Assembly (NCBI RefSeq): GCF_009695655.1
Contig: NZ_VUNM01000003.1
Coordinates: forward strand, 43,097-107,096
Reading direction: 5' to 3'
DNA from: Sharpea porci
GTDB lineage: Bacteria > Bacillota_I > Bacilli_A > Erysipelotrichales > Coprobacillaceae
DNA: 64,000 nt
Under the pieces are notes generated by a model. That model saw nothing but the letters and a program-made list of their open reading frames with translations. It was not told the DNA's origin and made no database searches. This document shows, in pieces, positions 34,976-42,965 of this stretch. The position numbers and the translations under genes are program-made. How positions within the stretch are numbered: the first letter of the stretch is position 1; each line of letters starts with the position of its first letter.

Positions 34976-35001
34976 ATATAATCCCTATATAGGGATTATA
35001 T
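34976..35001. promoter_or_regulatory. Perfect 26-bp palindrome upstream of addB
   Basis: ATATAATCCCTAT is followed at once by its exact reverse complement, with no loop. Each arm holds a TATAAT, one reading rightward and one leftward. The palindrome lies 62 nt before addB and 135 nt before the divergent flavodoxin gene. It is an operator-like element between divergent genes. The remaining ~130 bp of the gap shows nothing else I can support. Confidence 0.65.
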
Positions 35002-35135
35002 TTAAAAAGTTAAAAAAGTTTATAAAAACCATATTAGTCTAAAATGAACTGAGTCATCAACAAGGTAGAACTCATTGTCAGATATTGGTAGAATGTGCTT
35101 AGAAATCTATGAAACTATAAAAGAAGGTGAAGAAG

Positions 35136-35564
35136 ATGAATGAGAAGATTGCGATTGCGTATTTTTCCCATACTGGAAATACAAAACAGGCTGCTAAGAA
35201 ATTACAGAGAGAAGTAGGCGGAGACTTGATAGAAATAAGGAAGCGTCGACCTTATCGATCAAGTGAAAAAGTGATGATTGTAAGAGCTATCTTGGATCGA
35301 CTTTCAGGTAGCTTGCCAGCCCTAAGTGAAATACCGCATATTAAAGATTATGACAAAGTCTATCTTGGTTTTCCTATCTGGTGTGGGCGTTGTCCTCAGA
35401 TTATCATTAGCTTTGCGAAGCTAAGTGATCTTTATACCGGGACAATTATTCCCTTCTATACAAGTGGTGGATCTTTGGCTGGTAATAGTCAAGCTAAGCT
35501 TCAGCGTATCTATAAATATGCGAAAGTAGAAGAACCAATCAATATGAATAAAAAGACCCAATAG
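35136..35564 (+). CDS. Flavodoxin-like protein
   Basis: The 142-aa protein has the FMN phosphate loop 'YFSHTGNTKQAA' (T/S-x-T-G-x-T) near the N-terminus, the 'YLGFPIWCGRCPQII' FMN-shielding loop, and the C-terminal 'PFYTSGGSLAGN'. It resembles the flavodoxin_4-type family used in anaerobe electron transfer or quinone/nitro reduction. AAGGTGA fits ATG 35136. The C-terminus is short, and the terminator hairpin covers the stop codon. Confidence 0.88.
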   Translation: MNEKIAIAYFSHTGNTKQAAKKLQREVGGDLIEIRKRRPYRSSEKVMIVRAILDRLSGSLPALSEIPHIKDYDKVYLGFPIWCGRCPQIIISFAKLSDLYTGTIIPFYTSGGSLAGNSQAKLQRIYKYAKVEEPINMNKKTQ

Positions 35565-35583
35565 AATTTCTATCGGGTTTTTT
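35554..35583. terminator. Terminator between flavodoxin and asnA
   Basis: The imperfect stem ACCCAATAGA/TCTATCGGGT plus TTTTTTT spans the flavodoxin stop. Confidence 0.8.
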
Positions 35584-35590
35584 TCTGAGA

Positions 35591-36604
35591 TTATAAAAGT
35601 GGAATGTTATGTTCTTCGCAAGCTTTATAAGTATCATCATCCCATAATGAAGCCTGAACTTCACCAATATGACACTTTCTTAAGAAGTACATGCAGATAC
35701 GGCTTTGGCCAATACCACCACCAATGGATAATGGAAGTACATGGTTGACAATATTCTGATGATAAGGTAAGTCAAGTCTTGCTTCTTCATGTGTCTTGGC
35801 AAGCTGTTCTTTAAGGGCTTTTTCGTCAACACGAATACCCATTGATGAGAGTTCTAATGCTTCATCAAGAACAGGATTGTAGACAAGAATATCACCGTTA
35901 AGTGACCAGTCATCATAGTCAGGCGCACGGCCATCATGTTTTTGACCAGATTTCAGGACATCACCAATCTGTTCAAGACAAACAGCTTTCTTTTCTTTGA
36001 CAATCGCATTTTCTCTTTCCTTTGGTGTTAAATCTGGATAGAGGTCTTCGAGTTCCTGCGTTGTGATAAAAGTGATTTCTTCAGGAAGAAGAGGTTCTCC
36101 TAACTGTGGATAATGTTGGACCATAGTGAATTCGACATCAAGTAAAGCATAGTAAATGCGTTTAACAGTACGCTCAAAGAATTTTCTTGTACGATCTTCG
36201 GGATTGATCACAGCTTCCCAGTCCCACTGGTCAACATACATAGAATGCAGATTATCCAATTCCTCGTCTTTTCTAATCGCATTCATATCTGTATATAAAC
36301 CTGTATGTGGTTTAAAGCCATAACGATGTAATGCATCTCTTTTCCATTTTGCCAGGGAATGGATGATTTCAATATCTTCATCATGAAGTTCAATACTCTT
36401 GAAGTGGACTGGCTGTTCGACGCCATTTAAGTTATCGTTGAGACCTGTATTCTTTAAAAGGAATAATGGGGCAGAGACACGTGTTAATCTTAACTGCTCC
36501 GCAAGTCTTCTTTCAAACGTATCTTTAATCATCTTAACAGCAACTTCTGTCTCGATGAGGTTTAACTGAGGCTTATAATCCTCAGGAATTCTAATCTTAC
36601 TCAT
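35591..36604 (-). CDS. asnA: Aspartate-ammonia ligase (asparagine synthetase A)
   Basis: AsnA forms asparagine from aspartate, ammonia and ATP in the cytosol. The 337-aa product is the family length. It is a class-II-synthetase-like fold with 'RLTRVSAPLFLLKNTGLNDNL' (two adjoining stretches), 'HSLAKWKRDALHRYGF', 'LHSMYVDQWDWE', 'NGDILVYNPVLDEALELSSMG', and the ATP-binding arginine stretch 'LSIGGGIGQSRICMYFL'. The longer frame to 36661 is not used: AGGAGAA lies before ATG 36604. Monocistronic. Confidence 0.95.
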   Translation of the reverse strand: MSKIRIPEDYKPQLNLIETEVAVKMIKDTFERRLAEQLRLTRVSAPLFLLKNTGLNDNLNGVEQPVHFKSIELHDEDIEIIHSLAKWKRDALHRYGFKPHTGLYTDMNAIRKDEELDNLHSMYVDQWDWEAVINPEDRTRKFFERTVKRIYYALLDVEFTMVQHYPQLGEPLLPEEITFITTQELEDLYPDLTPKERENAIVKEKKAVCLEQIGDVLKSGQKHDGRAPDYDDWSLNGDILVYNPVLDEALELSSMGIRVDEKALKEQLAKTHEEARLDLPYHQNIVNHVLPLSIGGGIGQSRICMYFLRKCHIGEVQASLWDDDTYKACEEHNIPLL

Positions 36605-36738
36605 AAATATTCTCCTGTCTTTTAATGCATCCATAATATAATGATTAAAAGAAATATGCAATAAAATAATGCTGTTGTATCAATAATCAAAATATATAGG
36701 TATAGATTTATAAAAAATAGAAATATTGGAGTTGGAAT

Positions 36739-36767
36739 TGACTTGAGATAGACAATTATATACAATG
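36739..36767 (+). promoter_or_regulatory. Promoter of thrCB
   Basis: TTGACT (36739-36744), a 17-bp spacer and TACAAT (36762-36767), 26 nt upstream of the thrC start. It is one of the best sigma-A matches in the window. Confidence 0.75.
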
Positions 36768-36792
36768 TTTTAAACGTTACAGGAGGATGGTT

Positions 36793-38277
36793 ATGGATAA
36801 ACTCTACAAAAGCACACGTGGTGGGCAGACACCAATAGATTTCTATAATGCAATCTTGCAGGGGATTGCTAGCGACGGGGGACTATTAGTGCCTGATTTT
36901 GCGTTTGAAAAGAAAGATTTACATGCATTATTAAAGCTTGATTATGTTGATTTGGCGACAGAAGTAATTTCTGCTTTTACACCGGATGGGACTAAGGAAG
37001 AAATTCGAGCTTTAGCAAATGAAGCCTATGCAACAGGTTTATTTGATGAAGGTGTTGTACCTCTCAAGAAGGCCGGCAGCCTCTATGTGGCAGAGCTCTT
37101 CCATGGTCAGACAGCAGCATTTAAAGATATGGCTTTATCACTCTTACCACATTTCATGACATATTCATTAAAGAAGAAAGGTGAAAACCGTGAAGTCATG
37201 ATTTTAGCAGCAACTTCTGGCGATACTGGTAAAGCAGCTCTTGAAGGCTTTAAAGATGTCCCAGGTACAACAATTAAAGTCTTCTATCCTATTGATGGTG
37301 TTTCCAACATTCAGAAACAGCAAATGGTTACAACAACAGGCAACAATGTTGAAGTTGTTGGTATTCATGGTAATTTTGATGATGCCCAGAGAGCAGTTAA
37401 GGAAGCTTTTGCATCGGCAAAACTTAAAGCTTTATGTGAAGAACATAATGTCTTCCTGTCTTCCGCCAACTCTATTAATATTGGCCGTCTTATTCCACAG
37501 ATTGTTTATTATTTCCATAGCTATTTGACATTAGTAAGAGAGGGAACAATTGAATTAGGTCATCAAGTCAATTTCACTGTTCCTTCAGGTAACTTTGGAA
37601 ACTGTTTAGCAGGCTGGATTGCGAAACAAATGGGGTTACCAGTTCATCGCTTCATCGTCGCTTCCAACAAAAATAATATCTTAACAGACTTCTTTAAAAC
37701 AGGCGAATATGATGCTCGTAGAGAGTTCTATAAGACAAATGCTCCAGCGATGGACATCCTTGTCTCAAGTAACTTGGAAAGACTTGTTTATTTCATGGTG
37801 AATGGTGATAGTGCTAAGGTTAAGAGTTTTATGGACGAACTCAACAAAGATGGTATTTATCGCATTGATGCAGAAACACTTAAGACAATCCAGGATCAGT
37901 TCAGCGCTGGTTTCCTATCTGAAGAAGAAGTTCTTGAAACAATCAAGACAGTCTATGTGGATCATGGTTATCTTCTTGATACACATACAGCAGTGGGCTA
38001 TGGTGTCTATGAAGAATACTTTAGAAATACAGGTGATACAACACCTACAATCCTTCTTTCTACAGCTTCACCATATAAATTCCCTGAATCTGTCTATGAA
38101 GCATTAACAGGTAAGAAGGAAGATGTTTATCAAGCTATTGATGACTTACATAACTTAACAGCTGTTGAAATCCCTTATCCACTAAAAGGAATCAAGGATC
38201 GCAAAGTGCTTCATAAAGGTGTTATTGATAAAGAAGAAATCTTAGAGTTTGTCGCTAAGAGAATCGAGGAAATCTAA
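36793..38277 (+). CDS. thrC: Threonine synthase
   Basis: ThrC is a PLP enzyme converting O-phosphohomoserine to threonine. The 494-aa product is of the longer threonine-synthase type. The PLP lysine lies in 'HGQTAAFKDMALSLLP'. The phosphate-binding loop is 'TSGDTGKAAL' and the catalytic-domain 'VPSGNFGN' is present. AGGAGG touches the first ATG (36787), so the second ATG, 36793, 6 nt away, is the likely start. thrB follows with a 1-nt gap. Confidence 0.95.
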   Translation: MDKLYKSTRGGQTPIDFYNAILQGIASDGGLLVPDFAFEKKDLHALLKLDYVDLATEVISAFTPDGTKEEIRALANEAYATGLFDEGVVPLKKAGSLYVAELFHGQTAAFKDMALSLLPHFMTYSLKKKGENREVMILAATSGDTGKAALEGFKDVPGTTIKVFYPIDGVSNIQKQQMVTTTGNNVEVVGIHGNFDDAQRAVKEAFASAKLKALCEEHNVFLSSANSINIGRLIPQIVYYFHSYLTLVREGTIELGHQVNFTVPSGNFGNCLAGWIAKQMGLPVHRFIVASNKNNILTDFFKTGEYDARREFYKTNAPAMDILVSSNLERLVYFMVNGDSAKVKSFMDELNKDGIYRIDAETLKTIQDQFSAGFLSEEEVLETIKTVYVDHGYLLDTHTAVGYGVYEEYFRNTGDTTPTILLSTASPYKFPESVYEALTGKKEDVYQAIDDLHNLTAVEIPYPLKGIKDRKVLHKGVIDKEEILEFVAKRIEEI

Positions 38278-38278
38278 G

Positions 38279-39172
38279 ATGTATGTACGTGTAAGAGTGC
38301 CTGCGACAAGTGCTAACTTGGGCCCAGGTTTTGATGTTGCTGGTCTGGCGGTTACGCTCTACAATACTTTCACCTTTGAATTGTTGGATGAAGGATTGGA
38401 AATTCTTGGCTGTCCTGAACAGTTTGCGAATAAGGACAACATGACTTATCAGGCTTTTGATGAAGCTGCTAAGGAAGTAGGACTTGATTATAAAGGTGTG
38501 CGTATTGTCACAAGTGGGGATGTGCCTTATACAAGAGGACTTGGCTCTTCTTCAACATGTATTGTTGCTGGAATTGTCGCTGCTTATGCCTTTAAAGATC
38601 GCTATGAAGACCGTCAGGATATTCTCGAACTGGCGACAAAGATTGAAGGACATCCTGATAATGTGGCGCCTGCTATCTTTGGTGGTATGACTGTTTCTGT
38701 TATGGAAGACCACAAAGTCACGACGCTCTCTTTACCAATTAAGAACGACTATCGCTTTGTCGCTCTCATTCCGCCTTTTACACTTTCTACGGCCAAAGCA
38801 CGTGCTGTTTTACCTAATACATTAGAACGTGCTGATGCGATTAAAAATGTTTCCCATCTTGCATTGATGGTGGCATCGCTTATTAATGGTTATGATCAGG
38901 GGTTGAAGCTTGGCTTTAAAGACCGTCTTCATCAGCCATATCGTGGAAAACTGATTAAGAATTATTTCCCAATTATGGATGTCTTAGAAAAAGATGAAAA
39001 GATTCTTGGGGCTTATTTATCAGGTGCTGGACCAACAATCATGGCCATGATTAAAGCTGAAGATGATAAGGGCGTTGTAAGGATTAAGGAAGAACTTGGT
39101 GATCTGATTGAGGGCTGGAAAGTTGAAAAACTTGAATTAGATACTCGTGGTTATGTTTGCGATTTCTTATAA
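38279..39172 (+). CDS. thrB: Homoserine kinase
   Basis: ThrB is a GHMP kinase producing O-phosphohomoserine for ThrC. The 297-aa protein has the N-terminal 'VPATSANLGPGFDVAGLAV', the ATP loop 'TRGLGSSSTCIVAGIVAAY', and the C-terminal 'GAYLSGAGPTIMAM'. ATG 38279 follows the thrC stop by 1 nt with GAGGAAAT as RBS. Homoserine dehydrogenase and aspartokinase are not in the window. Confidence 0.95.
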   Translation: MYVRVRVPATSANLGPGFDVAGLAVTLYNTFTFELLDEGLEILGCPEQFANKDNMTYQAFDEAAKEVGLDYKGVRIVTSGDVPYTRGLGSSSTCIVAGIVAAYAFKDRYEDRQDILELATKIEGHPDNVAPAIFGGMTVSVMEDHKVTTLSLPIKNDYRFVALIPPFTLSTAKARAVLPNTLERADAIKNVSHLALMVASLINGYDQGLKLGFKDRLHQPYRGKLIKNYFPIMDVLEKDEKILGAYLSGAGPTIMAMIKAEDDKGVVRIKEELGDLIEGWKVEKLELDTRGYVCDFL

Positions 39173-39184
39173 TCAACGTATAAT

Positions 39185-39215
39185 AAGTAGGACTGAAGAA
39201 GTTCTACTTTTTTTA
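39185..39215 (+). terminator. Terminator of thrCB
   Basis: The imperfect stem AAGTAGGACT/AGTTCTACTT plus TTTTTT. Confidence 0.8.
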
Positions 39216-39227
39216 TTGGGAGGCTTT

Positions 39228-39644
39228 ATGTATACATCAAAACAAATGATTGTGATGCGTCGTGACTTAAAAATGCGAAAAGGCAAAATAGCGGCTCAGG
39301 CTGGGCATGCATGTGTTGAGGCTGTATTGTTGGCATTGAAGAAAGAACAACGCTTTAATGAAATTAAAGAAGACAATGACTATGTTTATTTAGATACGGA
39401 TGTTCATACACCCTTAACAGATTGGTTCAATAATGGAGTAGCTAAGATATGTGTCTATGTCGATAGTGAAGAAGAACTCTTAGCACTTGATCAAAAGGCT
39501 AAAGAAAAGGGCATTATATCTTGCCTGATTAAGGATGCGGGTCATACCGAATTCCACAACCAGCCAACCTATACTTGTCTTGCCTTTGAACCTCTTGAAA
39601 AAGAGGTTGCTGATGAATTAACAGGAGGATTACCATTATATTAA
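39228..39644 (+). CDS. Pth2-family peptidyl-tRNA hydrolase
   Basis: The 138-aa protein matches the Pth2 fold, typical of archaea and eukaryotes. It has 'MRKGKIAAQAGHACVEAV' near residue 15, 'CVYVDSEEELLAL', and the C-terminal 'DAGHTEFHNQPTYTCLAFEP' (family pattern DAG-x-T). It may cleave peptidyl-tRNA or have a bacterial-specific role, and it probably coexists with a Pth1 elsewhere. RBS GGGAGG fits ATG 39228; the frame extends upstream into thrB but has no start signal there. It is followed 1 nt later by the PHP gene. Confidence 0.85.
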   Translation: MYTSKQMIVMRRDLKMRKGKIAAQAGHACVEAVLLALKKEQRFNEIKEDNDYVYLDTDVHTPLTDWFNNGVAKICVYVDSEEELLALDQKAKEKGIISCLIKDAGHTEFHNQPTYTCLAFEPLEKEVADELTGGLPLY

Positions 39645-39645
39645 T

Positions 39646-40404
39646 ATGAAGAATTATCATACACATACCTATCGATGCCATCATGCCATTGGCTTTGAAA
39701 AAGACTATATTGAACAAGCTATTGATCAAGGCTTTACAACACTTGGTTTTTCTGATCATGCCCCATGGCACTATGATTCCTCTTTTAAGCCATTTATGCG
39801 CATGGATGAGACGGATATTGACGATTATATTTTTACGCTAAGAGAACTACGTGAAACATATAAAGATCGCATTGATATTAAAATTGGCTTTGAAGCAGAA
39901 TATTTTGAAGAGAAGATGGACTGGATGAAAGAAGTTATCAACCGTTATCATATTGATTATTTGATTCTAGGAAATCATTATGATGGTAGTGATGAAGATG
40001 GACGTTATTATGGCATGCCACCACAGGACCTAAGTTCCGTTACACGCTATTGTGATCAGGTAATAAAAGGCATGGAAACAGGGCTTTTTAGCTATGTTGC
40101 CCATCCTGATGTCATCTATTATAACCAACATGATCAAAGACAATTAGCCCAGCTAGAAAGACTGTGTCATAAAGCTAAAGAACTCGACATCCCTCTTGAA
40201 TTCAACATGCTTGGATACTTACATCATCGTCATTATCCAAGTACGCCTTATCTTAAGATGGTGAGGGAAATAGGTAATAAAATGATTGTCGGTTGTGATG
40301 CGCATGAAGCAAGTGCGATTGATGGTAAAAAGATGAAGACTGTTATTGATCGTTTAAAGCAGGAAGGGTTTCTACTTACGGATGAAATATTTTTCTTGCA
40401 GTAG
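39646..40404 (+). CDS. hisK: PHP-domain histidinol-phosphatase (HisK/HisJ family)
   Basis: The 252-aa protein has the polymerase/histidinol-phosphatase (PHP) metal motifs: 'YHTHTYRCHHA', 'GFSDHAPW', the Glu in 'GFEAEYFEE', 'ILGNHYDG', 'VAHPDVIYYN' and 'GCDAHEAS'. HisK dephosphorylates L-histidinol phosphate in many Firmicutes. No other his genes are nearby, so it may serve an unlinked pathway or another phosphate ester. It starts 1 nt after the Pth2 stop. An AGGAGG lies 17 nt upstream, so coupling is likely. Confidence 0.85.
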   Translation: MKNYHTHTYRCHHAIGFEKDYIEQAIDQGFTTLGFSDHAPWHYDSSFKPFMRMDETDIDDYIFTLRELRETYKDRIDIKIGFEAEYFEEKMDWMKEVINRYHIDYLILGNHYDGSDEDGRYYGMPPQDLSSVTRYCDQVIKGMETGLFSYVAHPDVIYYNQHDQRQLAQLERLCHKAKELDIPLEFNMLGYLHHRHYPSTPYLKMVREIGNKMIVGCDAHEASAIDGKKMKTVIDRLKQEGFLLTDEIFFLQ

Positions 40405-40421
40405 GGATTTTTTGGTAAACA

Positions 40422-40430
40422 TGATATAAT
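40422..40430 (+). promoter_or_regulatory. Extended -10 promoter of the 40.4 kb operon
   Basis: TGA-TATAAT (40422-40430) is a good extended -10. The transcript would begin ~15 nt before the first start codon. No clear -35. Confidence 0.55.
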
Positions 40431-40450
40431 GAACGCGTGAGGTTATGACT

Positions 40451-40696
40451 ATGGACTTTTTAACAAATGCTTTGATTGAAGAACATTTAGAAGAATGCAT
40501 GGAAATCGTGAAAGAAGAAATGCAGGATTATTATCTAGATGAAGACGAATATCCTATTCTGACAAGAGAAATCATGTTGACGGCCCAAAGTGCTGGCGGT
40601 GACTTCTCTGAAGGTAATATTCGTTTCTATTGTGATGAATATAAAAAACATAATTTCTTATCACGTTTTAAACGTATGCATGATGCAAATTACTAA
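40451..40696 (+). CDS. Small acidic protein of unknown function (81 aa)
   Basis: GAGG (40439-40442) is 8 nt before ATG 40451. The product is very acidic and predicted to be helical ('ALIEEHLEECMEIVKEEMQD', 'LDEDEYPILTREIML'), with a Cys at ~13 and ~56. It has no membrane segment. The terminal part is 'HNFLSRFKRMHDANY'. It is co-transcribed with the 409-aa protein (12-nt gap). I recognise no family. Confidence 0.7.
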   Translation: MDFLTNALIEEHLEECMEIVKEEMQDYYLDEDEYPILTREIMLTAQSAGGDFSEGNIRFYCDEYKKHNFLSRFKRMHDANY

Positions 40697-40708
40697 TCGG
40701 GGGTAACT

Positions 40709-41938
40709 ATGGCGAAGAGTGTAACAGAAGTACTCAAAGAATATCTTAAAGCCCATGAGAGTAAGCATGTCGGCAAATATCGCTTTCGTGCAGCCTATCG
40801 CAGTGGCGACTTTGTCATCAAGGGCATTTACTATATCATGGATAACTCTTTTCGTACGGTTGAGATATTTGTTGAACTGAGTGTTATTGATGAAGAAGTC
40901 AGTGTAACTTTTTCAGAAAAACTGAATGAACGGGAAAAACAATATATTACTAATCACCTGATTGAAAAAATCATAGACCGACTCCAATATCCAAACTATC
41001 TTCACTATAGTCTTTATGATCGCTTCATCGATGACAAACAGCCAACAGAAATCCCAACAGTATCATCAAGAGACTGGATTGATGTCCTGAATTATATGAA
41101 ATATCATTATGGCGTCAATCAGGAAACAAGCGATCGTTTTATTCGTCTCTTTAGACCAGCAATGATTAATCTAAGAGAAAGAAAGCATTATGAAGAATAT
41201 TTGGATGCTTTTTATGCGTTCTTTGAGAATGTTGATTATCAGTATGAATGGGGGAGTGGGAATTCTATCTATCTTGATACCGAATATCAATTCCATCTCT
41301 TCTATTTAAGAGAGCTACTTAAATCACTATATACCAATTTTGATATGTTTTATAATGCCCAACCTAATAAGACTTATCGTGTTATTAAGTTATTATGTGA
41401 TCATGTACGTTTTGCGATGATGATTATGGTGGATTATATGAAGCGTATTATCTCACCAACAAGTGCCCAAAATCATCTATTTGAACGTCTAGAACAGGAC
41501 TATATTCTTTTTAGTGAAGAATCAAAGCATTATAATGATTATAATATTGTTTATTCTTATCTTTATTATCTTTATCATGATGATCATGAGAATTATCATA
41601 AAGTTGTTGAAGATGTGATTAGAGCGGTTGTTAATAACTATTTGACATATGTTAATCATGATTTAGATATTGCACTTGGAAATGCTTTTATTAAGAGTGA
41701 GGGTTATGAAACTATTATTGAAATCTTCCATACAGACTATAATACAATGATCTTTACAGTCTTCCCGATTGAAAGCTTTCCTGATGAGCTCAAGAATACC
41801 ATCCGTGATGAATTAGCACGTGCAATACGATTCTTTGCGGGCAGGATGGACAATGATCAATATCGTCTGTCTTCATTAGAACAAGTATTAAATATTAATC
41901 GATTATTATTAGATAATTTTAGGGAGTGGTACGAATGA
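40709..41938 (+). CDS. Unrecognised 409-aa protein, probably cytosolic
   Basis: A complete 409-aa frame with RBS GGGGGT. The first ~80 residues look alpha/beta ('GDFVIKGIYYIMD', 'VTFSEKLNEREKQYITNHLI'). The rest is helical and rich in Tyr, His, Asp and Asn, with no signal peptide, membrane helix, nucleotide loop or obvious catalytic motif. It could be a scaffold or a ligand-binding protein. It overlaps the downstream alpha/beta-hydrolase-fold gene (ATGA), so it is tightly coupled to it. Confidence 0.75.
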   Translation: MAKSVTEVLKEYLKAHESKHVGKYRFRAAYRSGDFVIKGIYYIMDNSFRTVEIFVELSVIDEEVSVTFSEKLNEREKQYITNHLIEKIIDRLQYPNYLHYSLYDRFIDDKQPTEIPTVSSRDWIDVLNYMKYHYGVNQETSDRFIRLFRPAMINLRERKHYEEYLDAFYAFFENVDYQYEWGSGNSIYLDTEYQFHLFYLRELLKSLYTNFDMFYNAQPNKTYRVIKLLCDHVRFAMMIMVDYMKRIISPTSAQNHLFERLEQDYILFSEESKHYNDYNIVYSYLYYLYHDDHENYHKVVEDVIRAVVNNYLTYVNHDLDIALGNAFIKSEGYETIIEIFHTDYNTMIFTVFPIESFPDELKNTIRDELARAIRFFAGRMDNDQYRLSSLEQVLNINRLLLDNFREWYE

Positions 41939-42804
41939 AAAAACTATTAACAGCAACTTCAATTAGCCTTCTATCTACAGCATCAGCTTATAAACTGACA
42001 GCTGACTTCACCCACAAAATGCTTTATCGTAATGTGGTTGTGAGAGATGATTTAAGTGATTTGGGTGCAAAGACAATTCGCTTAAAGAATCATAAGGGCT
42101 TAGAATTATGTGGACATTTCATTGAAAAAGAGAATACAAAAGCAACTCTTGTCATGTTACATGGCTTTGAAGAAGATGCCAGTGATCTTATTGAAGCGAT
42201 GCATTATTTTGAGAATATGTTGAATTGTAATATGTTATTGTTGGATGCGAGTGCTCATGGGATGAGTGATGGCTATATTCGTCAGTTTGGTTATGATGAT
42301 GTCTTTGATTTAATGCTTTGGAATAAGTATTTGTTGAAGAAGTATGGTGATAAGCATCATATTATCATGTATGGCAAGGGTATGGGTGCTAATACAATTC
42401 TCAATACGGCAGGTCTTGGCAAGCTGAAGAATGTGGACTGCATTATCAGTGATGGCGCCTATAGCGATGTCTTAAGCTACCTTGCTTCTAAAGCCCAAAA
42501 AGTAATCAAACTACCACCATTTATCACAAAACCTATCATGCGTACAATTGTCATGAATGAAACAGGACGTGATCTTAAGGACATGGATACAATCAAGTAT
42601 GTCACTAAGAATACCATTCCAACAATCTTCATCCATTCACGTCATAATCAGGATGTTGATGTTAAGAATGTTTATGCCCTTTACAACAATAATGCTTCAG
42701 CTAAGGAACTTTTCGTTGTCAGAGAAGATCATTTCTATGAAATGAATCAGGATGATTCCTATGCGAAAGTCTTACCTGAATTCTTAAGGGAACATATTGC
42801 ATAG
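41935..42804 (+). CDS. Membrane-anchored alpha/beta-hydrolase-fold protein lacking the serine nucleophile
   Basis: An N-terminal hydrophobic segment ('LLTATSISLLSTASAYKLTA') suggests a signal anchor. The fold then follows: 'LVMLHGFEEDASDLI', 'LLLDASAHGMSDGYIR', a helix, and the C-terminal 'PTIFIHSRHNQDVDV' and 'REDHFYEMNQ', which carry Asp/His candidates. The nucleophile elbow reads GKGMG (147-151), so Gly149 replaces the Ser of G-x-S-M-G. It resembles the YqkD/BAAT-type Firmicute hydrolases otherwise. ATG 41935 overlaps the 409-aa stop. It is the last gene before the preQ1 riboswitch transcript. Confidence 0.78.
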   Translation: MKKLLTATSISLLSTASAYKLTADFTHKMLYRNVVVRDDLSDLGAKTIRLKNHKGLELCGHFIEKENTKATLVMLHGFEEDASDLIEAMHYFENMLNCNMLLLDASAHGMSDGYIRQFGYDDVFDLMLWNKYLLKKYGDKHHIIMYGKGMGANTILNTAGLGKLKNVDCIISDGAYSDVLSYLASKAQKVIKLPPFITKPIMRTIVMNETGRDLKDMDTIKYVTKNTIPTIFIHSRHNQDVDVKNVYALYNNNASAKELFVVREDHFYEMNQDDSYAKVLPEFLREHIA

Positions 42805-42825
42805 TTTACATCACTATGTTATAGT
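42797..42825 (+). promoter_or_regulatory. Promoter of the preQ1-riboswitch transcript
   Basis: TTGCAT (42797-42802), 17 bp, then TATAGT (42820-42825) with an extended TG at 42817-42818. The promoter overlaps the stop codon of the upstream gene and predicts a start just before the aptamer. Confidence 0.7.
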
Positions 42826-42834
42826 GTACAGGAA

Positions 42835-42870
42835 CTGGTTCGAGAGCCAAACCCAGTATAAAAAACTAAG
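42835..42870 (+). ncRNA. PreQ1-I riboswitch aptamer
   Basis: The core matches the preQ1 class I consensus: CTGGTTC, a short loop, AGCC, then ACCCAG, and the conserved A-rich tail ATAAAAAACTAAG that pairs back to form the H-type pseudoknot. The P1 helix is CTGG/CCAG. It is placed directly upstream of a queuosine-precursor transporter gene, the known target of this riboswitch. Confidence 0.9.
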
Positions 42871-42892
42871 AACATGAAAAAAGTTTTTTTAC

Positions 42893-42923
42893 GCGACAAG
42901 GCTCATGCTTTGCCGCTTTTTTC
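42893..42923 (+). terminator. Riboswitch expression-platform terminator
   Basis: The imperfect stem GCGACAAGGC/GCTTTGCCGC with loop TCAT is followed by six Ts. The A-rich aptamer tail (TAAAAAACT) can instead pair with AGTTTTTTTA just upstream of this stem, which would disrupt ligand binding. A further small hairpin (CTTCTAA/TTAGAAG) sits beside the queT RBS. Confidence 0.75.
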
Positions 42924-42965
42924 TTGTTTGGCTTCTAACTGTTATTTAGAAGAAGGAGAGATTTT

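Noticed and set aside
39646..40404. Histidine biosynthesis cluster
   Set aside because: Only the HisK-like phosphatase is present; no other his gene is in the window.
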